Origin: Halorussus halophilus
GTDB taxonomy: Archaea; Halobacteriota; Halobacteria; Halobacteriales; Haladaptataceae
Assembly: GCF_008831545.1 (NCBI RefSeq)
Contig: NZ_CP044523.1
Coordinates: forward strand, 930,001-994,000
Length of the DNA stretch: 64,000 bases
Direction: 5' to 3'
Made by a program: the position numbers and the translations under genes. Shown piece by piece: positions 26,912 through 34,720 of this stretch (positions within the stretch are counted from its first letter, which is position 1; the number at the start of each line of letters is the position of its first letter). The notes beneath the pieces were generated by a model that worked only from the letters and a program-made list of their open reading frames with translations, was not told the origin of the DNA and made no database searches.

Positions 26912-27641
26912 CGTGCCTGCCGTGGAGTTCGACGGCGTGGACAAGTACTTCGGCGAGACGCACGTCCTCAAAGACGTCGACCTCGAAATCGACGAGAGCG
27001 AAGTGGTCGTCATCATCGGTCCCAGTGGGAGCGGAAAATCGACGCTACTTCGCTGTGTGAACCGCCTCGAAGAAATTCAGGACGGTGACATCCGTATCCA
27101 AGGAACGTCCATCACCGACCCCGAGACGGACCTCAATCGCCTGCGTCAGCGCATCGGCATGGTGTTCCAGAGCTTCAACTTGTTCCCACACAAGACGGCG
27201 CTCCAGAACGTCACGCTCGCGCCCGAGGAGGTCCGTGGAGTGCCCAAATCGGAGGCCGAAGAACATGGTCGAAGCCTACTCGCGGAAGTCGGACTCGGAG
27301 ACCAAGCAGATTCGTACCCCAACCAGCTCTCCGGTGGCCAGCAACAGCGTGTCGCCATCGCTCGCGCGCTGGCTATGGACCCGAGCGTGATGCTGTTCGA
27401 CGAAGTGACGAGCGCACTCGACCCCGAACTCGTCGGGGAAGTGCTGTCGGTAATGCGGAAGCTCGCCGAGGAAGGGATGACGATGCTGGTCGTCACCCAC
27501 GAGATGGGGTTCGCCCGCGAAGTCGGTGACCGAATCGTGTTGATGGCCGATGGAAACATCGTCGAAACTGGTCCCCCCGAGCAGTTCTTCGAGCATCCCG
27601 GAACTGACCGGGCAAAACAGTTCCTCGCGCGGGTGGAGTGA
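26904..27641 (+). CDS. Polar amino-acid ABC transporter ATP-binding protein
   Basis: 245 residues from ATG 26904. Walker [10 protein letters not shown] (about 36-44), Q-loop [16 protein letters not shown], signature [15 protein letters not shown], Walker [20 protein letters not shown] and switch His in [13 protein letters not shown] are present. The length and the [14 protein letters not shown] segment are typical of GlnQ/HisP. It energises the permease encoded just upstream. An upstream GTG at 26895 would add three residues but has less support. Confidence 0.94.
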   Translation: MPNVPAVEFDGVDKYFGETHVLKDVDLEIDESEVVVIIGPSGSGKSTLLRCVNRLEEIQDGDIRIQGTSITDPETDLNRLRQRIGMVFQSFNLFPHKTALQNVTLAPEEVRGVPKSEAEEHGRSLLAEVGLGDQADSYPNQLSGGQQQRVAIARALAMDPSVMLFDEVTSALDPELVGEVLSVMRKLAEEGMTMLVVTHEMGFAREVGDRIVLMADGNIVETGPPEQFFEHPGTDRAKQFLARVE

Positions 27642-27733
27642 CGCCCGAGTCAGCGTCCGTTCTGGTTCACTTGCGTTTCCTGTCGGCGTCTCGATTTTGT
27701 TTGAACTGTCCAACTAGACGCCGAAATCTCTAT

Positions 27734-27758
27734 CCGTGTGAAACTAGCTATCACACGG
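27734..27758 (+). promoter_or_regulatory. Operator-like inverted repeat before the NhaC gene
   Basis: CCGTGTGA (27734-27741) and TCACACGG (27751-27758) are perfect inverted arms around a 9-base spacer. The repeat ends 6 bases before ATG 27765, so it could be a repressor site or a hairpin hiding the start. The 10-mer gctatcacac inside it also occurs at 25097-25106, three bases before the start of the lipoprotein gene. Confidence 0.5.
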
Positions 27759-27764
27759 GTACAG

Positions 27765-29444
27765 ATGGCGTTAGAAAGCATCGACGCGGGCATCTGGTCC
27801 ATCGTTCCGGCACTGTTGGCGATTACACTGGCGTGGACGACCCGAGATGCGATCATCGGACTGTTCGTTGGTATCGCAAGCACCGGACCGATTTACGGTG
27901 CGATAAAACCCGCTACCGTCGGCGTTCCGAAGGAGTTCGTCGGGAGTATCAGTGGACAGGCGCTCGGCGCACTGTTCGGTCTCAAAGTAATCCCGACGCT
28001 CGTCGCCACCGCGCCGCTGTTCAGTAGCGCGTGGTACGTCGAAAACGTCCTGATAGCTATCTTCGCTATCGGCGGCATGATCGGCTTGATGATTCGGTCG
28101 GGGGCGATTCAGGGCGTCCTCGAATCGCTCGCGAGTTGGGCCGACTCGTCGGAAGACGCCGAGAAGGCCGCCTTCCTCGCAGGTATCGCTATTCACATCG
28201 ACGACTACTTCAACTGTCTCGTGGTCGGGTCGATGCTTCGACCGCTGACCGACCGCTTCGACGTGTCGCGGGCGAAGTTGGCGTACTACGTCGATAGCGC
28301 CGGGAGTCCGGCCGCACGCCTCGCGTTCTACTCGACGTGGGGCGCAGCACTTATCGGGTTCATCGGCGCGGGTCTCACGGAAGCCCAGAAACAGGGGAAT
28401 CTTCCGTCTGACATGAGTCAGTTCGTCACGGGCACCGGAGAGAGCGCCAGCGCGGCCACGGCACAGGTCTGGCCGCTGTTCTTCAACAGCCTCTTCTTCG
28501 GCTTCTACTCGTGGGTGGCGCTCATCATCGCGGCGGGCGTCGCGTGGCAGGTCGTCCCGAACATCTTCGGCATGGGCGACGAGGAACGGCGCGCCCGCAA
28601 GGAAGGAAAGGTCGTCGGCGACGACCACGACCCGATGATTTCGAAGGAGATGGACGAGTACGAGATGGCAGAGACGGCGACTCCCGACTGGCGGAACTTC
28701 GCCATTCCCATCGCCACGATGGTTGCCGTCGGTCTCGGGGCGATGTTCTGGCGCAGTAGCCCAGTCGTGCACGTCGCTGGCAAGCCGGAGAACGTCCTGT
28801 TCTCGCTCGGCGGCTACCAGTTGATGGTGCCGCCAGCAGGCCCGTGGGCGTTCAACATTGGCGGCGTGAAGTTGGGTCTCGCGGCAACGACGGCGCTCGT
28901 CGTGGCGTTCGTCCTGTATCGCGTGAAGGGCGACATCCCGAGCAACGACGACGCGACGGACGCGATGTTGCGCGGGTTCAAGGGTATCTTCCTCGCGGCA
29001 CTCATCCTGATGCTCGCCTCTACGATTCAGAACAGCGTCACCACGCTCGGCATCGCCAACTTCGTCACCGACTGGTTCTCCGGCGTTCCAGCGGCCGTCG
29101 TGCCGTTCATCATCTTCGCCGCGACGGCAGGAATCAGCTTCTCCGACGGCAGTTCGTGGTCCACCTACGGCATCATGTTCCCCATCGCCATCCCCGTGGC
29201 GTTCACGACCGGTGCGAACCTGCCGCTCGTGATGGGCGCGGTGTTCAGCGGTGGTATCTTCGGTGACCACTCCTCGCCGATTTCGGACACGACGGTGCTG
29301 GCGTCCTCGACCAGTGGGAGCGACCACTTGGTTCACGTCAAAACGCAGATTCCCTACGCCGTCGCCGCGGCGAGCATTGCAGGGGCACTGTTCCTCCTTC
29401 TGGGGTTCGTTCTCCCCGAAGGCTTCGTCGTCATCCCGTACTGA
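27765..29444 (+). CDS. NhaC-type Na+/H+ antiporter
   Basis: 559 residues from ATG 27765, with about eleven or twelve hydrophobic helices. Helix motifs such as FLAGIAIHIDDYFNCLVVGSMLRPLTDRFDVSRAKLAYYVDSAGSP and ISFSDGSSWSTYGIMFPIAIPVAF...SGGIFGDHSSPISDTTVLAS are typical of NhaC, where conserved Asp and polar residues carry cations. A charged cytoplasmic loop of about 60 residues is in the middle (EERRARKEGKVVGDDHDPMI). It exports sodium (or another substrate) in exchange for protons at the cell membrane, or imports amino acids with sodium in some relatives. Gene neighbours suggest an amino-acid link. Confidence 0.87.
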   Translation: MALESIDAGIWSIVPALLAITLAWTTRDAIIGLFVGIASTGPIYGAIKPATVGVPKEFVGSISGQALGALFGLKVIPTLVATAPLFSSAWYVENVLIAIFAIGGMIGLMIRSGAIQGVLESLASWADSSEDAEKAAFLAGIAIHIDDYFNCLVVGSMLRPLTDRFDVSRAKLAYYVDSAGSPAARLAFYSTWGAALIGFIGAGLTEAQKQGNLPSDMSQFVTGTGESASAATAQVWPLFFNSLFFGFYSWVALIIAAGVAWQVVPNIFGMGDEERRARKEGKVVGDDHDPMISKEMDEYEMAETATPDWRNFAIPIATMVAVGLGAMFWRSSPVVHVAGKPENVLFSLGGYQLMVPPAGPWAFNIGGVKLGLAATTALVVAFVLYRVKGDIPSNDDATDAMLRGFKGIFLAALILMLASTIQNSVTTLGIANFVTDWFSGVPAAVVPFIIFAATAGISFSDGSSWSTYGIMFPIAIPVAFTTGANLPLVMGAVFSGGIFGDHSSPISDTTVLASSTSGSDHLVHVKTQIPYAVAAASIAGALFLLLGFVLPEGFVVIPY

Positions 29445-29455
29445 ACCGGAAGCTG

Positions 29456-29462
29456 ATTTTTA
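29456..29462 (+). terminator. T-run after the NhaC gene
   Basis: A tttttag stretch 12 bases beyond the stop codon is the kind of short U-tract at which archaeal RNA polymerase stops. No hairpin precedes it. Confidence 0.3.
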
Positions 29463-29551
29463 GGCGGTTTAGGGGACGATACGACGTTCGAATGACCCGT
29501 CCAGCACCATCCTTATGCAGCCCAATCGCCACCTCTGTCCAGTGACGAACG

Positions 29552-30172
29552 ATGAAAGAAACGACAATGAAAGAAGATGCAGTCCGAACGCTGGTCCCCC
29601 GAAGTATCGAGAGTACAGAGGTGTTGGTCAGCACTGACCCCGGCGAGATATTCCTGGACGTGCCCGCGTCGAGTCCGCGATACATTCGCATCCGTGAGGA
29701 CGAAATCGTCCAAGAGGGAGACGTTCGTTCGCGCGAGAAGAACGAACTCGAATCGGCCGGACTCACGAAGTGGCAGATAGCGAAGATAGACCCCGACCGA
29801 GTCATCGGCATCGACACCGAGACGAGCGACCGTCGAACGTGGAAACGAGAGACGCTGGAACGCCAGCTCGTTACCGGCGGACTCAGCACGAATCTGACCG
29901 ACTTCGAGCGCGTCAGCGTGACTCGAACCGATGGGTGGAACGACGAGGGGGCCGGACCGTCGGCCGAGTCCGTCGTCGCGGTGGCCTACGGGAACGACGG
30001 CCAGAAGTTCACGCAGACGTATCGAATTCTGGACGACGAGACGGCGAGCGAGGAGCGGCGACTCACGCTATCGAAGTCCGACAACGAAGTAGAATCGTTC
30101 GAAGACGACCTTCGGGAGCGATTCACGCAGGCCGTCGAACTCGCGCTTCGGAGCGAAGGGTACGCGGTCTAA
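29552..30172 (+). CDS. Hypothetical haloarchaeal protein
   Basis: 206 residues from ATG 29552; a second ATG 15 bases on (29567) is equally possible. The protein is soluble and acidic with no signal. The first half has SPRYIRIREDEIVQEGDV and a GIDTETSDRRTWKRETLERQLVTGG segment, the second half VVAVAYGNDGQKFTQTYRI. I do not recognise the family. A TATA-like ccttatgc is about 38 bases before the first ATG. It converges on the next gene with a 4-base overlap of stop codons (CTAA). Confidence 0.65.
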   Translation: MKETTMKEDAVRTLVPRSIESTEVLVSTDPGEIFLDVPASSPRYIRIREDEIVQEGDVRSREKNELESAGLTKWQIAKIDPDRVIGIDTETSDRRTWKRETLERQLVTGGLSTNLTDFERVSVTRTDGWNDEGAGPSAESVVAVAYGNDGQKFTQTYRILDDETASEERRLTLSKSDNEVESFEDDLRERFTQAVELALRSEGYAV

Positions 30173-30822
30173 GCGCCGCTCGACTCGCCGCTCGTTTCCA
30201 CCGCTACGCCGTGCCCGACTAACCTGCTCTCGTTGCCGAGCGTCTGTTCGACGACGTCGCTCGCGACCCGGTCCTCGAACTGGTAGAGCGCGTGCGCTCG
30301 TTCACAGAGGTCGCGAACCTCCGTGACGTTCAACTCCTCCTCTTCGCGAAGATACGAGGGCAACTCAGCCACTGCGGCGGTCGTCCGGTTCGCTCGTATC
30401 TCGACCGTTCGAGCGCGCACGACGAACCCCGACAGCGACGTTCGGTACTCGCCTTTCGAAATGTCGCCGTCCTCCCACGACTCGGTGAGGTTCCCCCGCG
30501 CTGATTCGAGGGCTTCGACGTACGCCTCGATGGTCTCGACTTCTTCGGCGAGTAGTTCGGCGCGCTCCTCGGCCGAACTCGCGTTAGCCAATCGCTCGGA
30601 GAGCGTTCGATTCCAGAGTTCGCCCTCGACCGCCGCTTCCTGTGCGCCGACGACACCAGCGAGTTGCTGACCCGGTGGCACCGTCGTCGCGTTCGTACTC
30701 TCGTTCGCCGTCGTCGTCCCCTCGTCTGGGGCCGACGGCGGGCCGGAGTCAGCAGTGGCGGCACCGGCGAGACACCCCAGTACCAGCAACCCCATCGCTA
30801 CCCAGAGTACCCGTTTCATCAC
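30169..30822 (-). CDS. Secreted helical protein (DUF7096-like)
   Basis: 217 residues. A Sec-type signal (MKRVLWVAMGLLVLGCLAGAATADS, after an extra Met) is followed by an Asn/Thr-rich linker with several N-glycosylation sequons. A long helical domain follows (ELWNRTLSERLANASSAEERAELLAEEVETIEAYVEALESARGNL), with an external beta-like segment EYRTSLSGFVVRARTVEIRAN. From memory this resembles the DUF7096 N-terminal domain of haloarchaeal surface proteins. It lies 98 bases downstream of the membrane-anchored wHTH gene, on the same strand, and may be its ligand or partner. That link is inference. Confidence 0.7.
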   Translation of the reverse strand: MMKRVLWVAMGLLVLGCLAGAATADSGPPSAPDEGTTTANESTNATTVPPGQQLAGVVGAQEAAVEGELWNRTLSERLANASSAEERAELLAEEVETIEAYVEALESARGNLTESWEDGDISKGEYRTSLSGFVVRARTVEIRANRTTAAVAELPSYLREEEELNVTEVRDLCERAHALYQFEDRVASDVVEQTLGNESRLVGHGVAVETSGESSGA

Positions 30823-30920
30823 TGGTTACCTCGCACTCGACGGGCAATAAGCCGACGTTACTGAACTCGGATTAACGCGAATTAATGCCGATTCACGGGT
30901 TAAGCCTCCTTTCTCCGAAA

Positions 30921-32045
30921 CTATGGCTCCTGCCGGGGCAGCGCGAGGACGTTCTCGCGCCCGAGGCGGAAACTCTCGATTTTGCCCTCCTCGCGCAGGC
31001 GTCCGACTACTTGACTGGTCTTCGCCTCGGTCCACCCTAGCTCGGAAACGATTGCTTTCTGCTTGACGCGGCCGTTGTGCCGTTCGAGGACGCGCAGGAC
31101 GCGCTCTTCGTTGCTGAGGAGGTCTTCGGGCGGTCTGTCGTCGGTCGTGTCGCCTTCGTCCTCTTCGGGGGCCGCTCCGTCGCGGCGGCGGAACAGCCAC
31201 CACGCACCGCCGAGTCCGACGACGGCCACTCCACCCGCCAGCGCGGCGAGAAGCCACGTCGGCAAGTCGAGCCAGTTGGGCAAGTCGAAGGGGCCGCTTC
31301 CCGGCACCGAGAGGACGATTCGCGGCTCGTTCATCGTGAACTCGGTGGGACCGACCCAGAGCGCGCCACGCTCGCGCCGTTCGTCTGGCGTCGGTCGGAC
31401 CGTCGTCGCCTCGTACTCCTCGGGCCAGGAGATGAGCAGTCGCGTCTTCTCGTCTAACACCAACCCAGAGAGGGCGTCACCGAGGTGCATCTCGCTACCA
31501 CCGACTGCCGCGAACCCCGTCCAGCGGAACGAGTAGACGACGACGCCGTAGCGCTGGGGGAACTCCCGCAGGTCGGCGTCTACCGTGAAGTTCGTCCCGT
31601 TCATCTCGCGGCCGGTCGCCTGCTCCGCTCCCGAGATAGTCCCGCGCATCCGGCGCACGAACTGTTCGCTGTGTTCGGCCGAGTCGTTCTCGATGTCGGA
31701 TTGGAGGCTCCGAAAGGCCTCCGTGGTCTCTTGGTCGTCCAAGCGAGTACGGTACTCGACCTCCCACGTCGCCGACCCGTTCTCGTGAACTTGCACGCGC
31801 ATGACGATTGTATCGGGCGTGACGCCGTTGGCCTGCGCGAGGTTGGTAGTTGCGGTCGTCGGGTTACTGGCGATTGCCGCAGAGCTACTAGCAATCGCCG
31901 TAGTTCCACCAGCCGCTCCAAACTCACCAGCAGTCGCTCCCGCTCTCTCGGCAGTCGCCCCGGCCCCACCGGCAGTCGCGGGGACGGTCGTCGCCAGACA
32001 GACGGCGACCACCACGACGACCGCAGAGAACTCACCTCGCCCCAT
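30921..32045 (-). CDS. Membrane-anchored winged-helix regulator with external domain
   Basis: 374 residues. An N-terminal signal (FSAVVVVVAVCLATTVPATAGG) is followed by a low-complexity Ala/Thr stretch and an external domain (DTIVMRVQVHENGSATWEVEYRTRLDD...) up to about residue 255. One membrane helix (LPTWLLAALAGGVAVVGLGGAWWLF, about 261-285) follows, then an acidic linker and a C-terminal winged helix (LLSNEERVLRVLERHNGRVKQ...IVSELGWTEAKTSQVVGRLREEG). The layout fits a one-step signal receptor in which an outside cue changes DNA binding inside. It resembles the haloarchaeal DUF7345/DUF7343 proteins from memory. A TATA-like ccctttttcgg lies 30 bases upstream. Confidence 0.85.
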   Translation of the reverse strand: MGRGEFSAVVVVVAVCLATTVPATAGGAGATAERAGATAGEFGAAGGTTAIASSSAAIASNPTTATTNLAQANGVTPDTIVMRVQVHENGSATWEVEYRTRLDDQETTEAFRSLQSDIENDSAEHSEQFVRRMRGTISGAEQATGREMNGTNFTVDADLREFPQRYGVVVYSFRWTGFAAVGGSEMHLGDALSGLVLDEKTRLLISWPEEYEATTVRPTPDERRERGALWVGPTEFTMNEPRIVLSVPGSGPFDLPNWLDLPTWLLAALAGGVAVVGLGGAWWLFRRRDGAAPEEDEGDTTDDRPPEDLLSNEERVLRVLERHNGRVKQKAIVSELGWTEAKTSQVVGRLREEGKIESFRLGRENVLALPRQEP

Positions 32046-32195
32046 CTACACACCCTTCCAACCCCGACCGAAAAAGGGATTGCGTCGTTTTGACTCCGCC
32101 TACTTTCCGCCATCGTCTTCCACGGCTCGTTTCCCTCGACCGGTCTCGTTCAACGAATCGTTTCCAACAGTTAGCAGTTCGTTGTCGGTCTGAAC

Positions 32196-32209
32196 TCGAA
32201 TTAATTCGA
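32196..32209. repeat. 14-bp perfect palindrome
   Basis: TCGAATTAATTCGA is a perfect palindrome in the gap between the membrane regulator (start 32045) and the HalOD1 gene (start 32299), about 90 bases before the latter. It could be an operator for either gene. Confidence 0.4.
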
Positions 32210-32298
32210 CGGCAAGCCGCCCGCAGTCCCGCCAATCGGCTTTCAGAATTTGGGGGCTTGATAGCCGGACGCGACGAAGCCGTAATCGGCGAGATAGC

Positions 32299-32607
32299 AT
32301 GTCGAAAGCAAACACACAACAGCAAGCCGCCCCAGAGACCGAACGCGAGACACCCCTCAGAATGCACGTCGAGTTGTCCGGTAGCGAGACGCTCGACTCC
32401 GCGGTCACGTGTGCAGTGTCACGGGCGACGGGCGTCGCAGTTACCGACCTCGCGCCGCTCTACGAGTACATGGACCCCGACGCACTCCACGAGTTCGTCA
32501 CGTCGATGCGCGACCGAGAGACGGCGACGAGTGTCACGTTCGAGTACGAAGGTCACGACGTTCGAGTCAAGGGCGACGGTGAGATACTCGTCTGGCCGGA
32601 AACGTAG
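32299..32607 (+). CDS. HalOD1 domain protein
   Basis: 102 residues, almost entirely a HalOD1 output domain: LDSAVTCAVSRATGVAVTDLAPLYEYMDPDALHEFV, then TSVTFEYEGHDVRVKGDGEILVWP. HalOD1 is known as an output domain of haloarchaeal receiver proteins and also exists alone, with unknown mechanism. It may act downstream of histidine kinases through protein contacts. It is convergent with the replication factor C gene, 13 bases apart. The short N-terminal extension is Gln/Glu-rich. Confidence 0.87.
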   Translation: MSKANTQQQAAPETERETPLRMHVELSGSETLDSAVTCAVSRATGVAVTDLAPLYEYMDPDALHEFVTSMRDRETATSVTFEYEGHDVRVKGDGEILVWPET

Positions 32608-32620
32608 CCGCTACGACCCA

Positions 32621-34066
32621 TCACCCGAAGTCCGCGAGTCCGGTCTGGCTGTCGTCGTCGTCCGTCGCGTCGTCCTTCGAATCCGCGCCGTCGGACGCCG
32701 CGTCCGCGGTAGCCGCCGTGTCGTCGTCCGACTCCACAGTCTCGGAGCGAGTCGCTCCCTCGAACGCACCGCCCGAGTGTTCGACCGCCGCCTTCTCCCG
32801 TAGTTCCGCCGCGTCAGCGACGACGTTCTCGACTTTGTTCGTCGTCTTGCCGCTTCCCGTGACGAACGAGACGTGCTTTTCCTCTAAGTCGTACTTGGCG
32901 GCCATCGCTGTCGTCAACTCCCGGTTCTTACAGTGGTGGGTCATCGACGCGAGGAACGGCATGATTTCGCGGCGCGCTGTGGACATGCTCACGCCGTCGG
33001 TTTCGGCGATTTTCTGCGCGATGTAGTCGCGAGTGTTCCGATTTGCCTTCGAACTGCCGAGCTTTCGCCAATAACTCGGCGGGCCGTAGCGGGTCCAGCC
33101 ACCTTTCTTCTCGCGGCGCGAGGCGGCGACGCCAGCGGTGATGTTGTCGCCCGCGTATCGCCAGTAGGAGTAGTTCTGCGTGGCGCGAACGCGACCGAGC
33201 CACGTGTCGGCGTTCGAGAGGAAGTCGTAGGCGTCCGCGAGTTCCGCGCCGGAGTAGTCTTTCGGGACGTTGTCCTCTATCCAGTTCAGCATGTCGTCCG
33301 GCGTCTCGTCCACGTCGTAGGACTCCTCTAACGCCTCCTTCGCGTCTGCTTCTTTGAAGACCTTGTCGAGGTAGTCGAAGATGCCGCTCGTTCGGTCGCG
33401 GTCGCCAGTGACGCTCACGTCGTCTTCCGTCAACGTTTCGTTCGTCTCGGCGATTGCTTGGAGGTCGTTGACCGCCGAGCGCAGGTCGCCGCTGTTCTTG
33501 TCGGCGATAGCGCGGAGTGCGTCGTCTTCGTACTCGACGCCTTCCTGCCGACAGATGTCCCGGAGGACGGGGACGATAGAGCGTGCAGACACGTCGCGGA
33601 ACTCGATGGTCTCGCAGGCGTTCCGGAGCGAGTTCGACATGTCGTAGAACTCGTTGGCGATGAGTACCATCGGTTGACCGGCGTCCTTGACGATACTGGT
33701 GATTGCTCGGGACCCGCCCCTATCGACGTTGCCGTGGAGGTTGTCGGCTTCGTCCATGACGACGAGTCGGCGGCCAGAACTACCGCCAGTGAGGGTGCCG
33801 CTCTTGGCGGCCTCGCCTGCGACTCGCTCGACCACGTCCTTGGTCCGGGTGTCGCTGGCGTTCAACTCGATGGTCGGCCAGCCCATGTCGCTCGCCAGTG
33901 CGTGGGCCGCCGAAGTCTTGCCGACGCCGGGACTGCCGTGGACGATGACGGCGTCCCCGTGTTCGTCCCACGTGTCCGCCCACTCTTTCAGTTTGTCGCG
34001 GGCCTTGTTGTTCCCGCGCACCTCCGAGAGGGTCGAAGGCCGGTACTTCTCCGTCCAGTCGGTCAT
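32621..34066 (-). CDS. rfcL: Replication factor C large subunit (clamp loader)
   Basis: 481 residues from ATG 34066 (MTDWTEKYRPSTLSEVRGN). The frame continues upstream to 34684, but that part lies over the next gene and has no family similarity. Walker A GSPGVGKT (44-51), Walker B VVMDEADN (103-109), sensor-1 region MVLIANEFYDMSNSLRN, and a helical collar domain follow. The acidic C-terminal tail ends in QTGLADFG, a shortened PCNA-interacting (PIP) box. With the small subunit it opens the PCNA clamp during DNA replication. It has its own promoter. Confidence 0.95.
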   Translation of the reverse strand: MTDWTEKYRPSTLSEVRGNNKARDKLKEWADTWDEHGDAVIVHGSPGVGKTSAAHALASDMGWPTIELNASDTRTKDVVERVAGEAAKSGTLTGGSSGRRLVVMDEADNLHGNVDRGGSRAITSIVKDAGQPMVLIANEFYDMSNSLRNACETIEFRDVSARSIVPVLRDICRQEGVEYEDDALRAIADKNSGDLRSAVNDLQAIAETNETLTEDDVSVTGDRDRTSGIFDYLDKVFKEADAKEALEESYDVDETPDDMLNWIEDNVPKDYSGAELADAYDFLSNADTWLGRVRATQNYSYWRYAGDNITAGVAASRREKKGGWTRYGPPSYWRKLGSSKANRNTRDYIAQKIAETDGVSMSTARREIMPFLASMTHHCKNRELTTAMAAKYDLEEKHVSFVTGSGKTTNKVENVVADAAELREKAAVEHSGGAFEGATRSETVESDDDTAATADAASDGADSKDDATDDDDSQTGLADFG

Positions 34067-34183
34067 TACTGGTGGTAGGAACGAGCGGCGTTTAGTGGTT
34101 GCGGAGCGCCACGCCACGGACACCAAACCAAGTCCCGAGAATCGCGCTACACCTTTTTGCGGTTGCGGATTGTTCTCACTCCT

Positions 34184-34639
34184 ATGGGGGACATCCGTTC
34201 GGTCCAGATGAGCGACGAAGAGCGCGACGAATTCCTCGAACGCGGCGGCACTGGGGTCGTCTCGTTCCCGCGAGCCAGCGACGAACCGCCCCACTCGATT
34301 CCCGTTTCGTACGGCTACGAGGTGGACAACGGCCACTTCTACTTCCGACTCGCGTTCGGTCCCGACAGCGACAAAAGCGAGTTGATCGACGAGGAGACCC
34401 CAGTCTCGTTCGTCACCTACGACCAGACCGAGACGGGGTGGCAGAGCGTCGTCGCCACCGGAAAGTTGGACGAAGTTCCAGAAGACGAACTCGACAAGTC
34501 GATTTCCGAAGCGATGCGACAGGTCGAAATTCCACTCGTAGACGTGTTCGAACGTCGTCCACAGGAAGTGACCTTCCGTTTCTTCCAGTTGGTCCCCGAC
34601 GAGTTGACGGGACGGAAAGAGGCCCGGGCCGACGACTAG
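34184..34639 (+). CDS. Pyridoxamine 5'-phosphate oxidase-like FMN-binding protein
   Basis: 151 residues from ATG 34184 (MGDIRSVQMSDEERDEFLERGGTGVVSF). The split-barrel fold shows in SIPVSYGYEVDNGHFYFRLAFGPDSDKSELI and VSFVTYDQTETGWQSVVATGKLDEV. Family members bind FMN or similar cofactors and act as oxidases or heme/F420-related proteins. No particular substrate can be read here. A TATA-like ccttttt element is about 30 bases upstream. It stands alone between rfcL (divergent) and the levansucrase gene. Confidence 0.85.
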   Translation: MGDIRSVQMSDEERDEFLERGGTGVVSFPRASDEPPHSIPVSYGYEVDNGHFYFRLAFGPDSDKSELIDEETPVSFVTYDQTETGWQSVVATGKLDEVPEDELDKSISEAMRQVEIPLVDVFERRPQEVTFRFFQLVPDELTGRKEARADD

Positions 34640-34687
34640 CGAATTCTCCCCGTCCGTCTGGTAGTCAGGTGACAGTTTCTGCAACGA

Positions 34688-34703
34688 GAGGGATTTAATC
34701 CTT
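34688..34703 (+). promoter_or_regulatory. TATA box of the levansucrase gene
   Basis: The palindromic sequence ggatttaatcc is centred 26 bases before ATG 34721, consistent with a leaderless transcript. Confidence 0.5.
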
Positions 34704-34720
34704 CAGTAGCAATCGCCTCT

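Noticed and set aside
27771-29336. Long minus-strand frame opposite the NhaC gene
   Set aside because: Arg/His-rich translation without family character. The plus strand has a clear NhaC membrane protein.
34067-34684. N-terminal extension of the RfcL frame
   Set aside because: It covers the whole divergent PNPOx-like gene and lacks similarity to clamp loaders. The MTDWTEKYRPS start is canonical.
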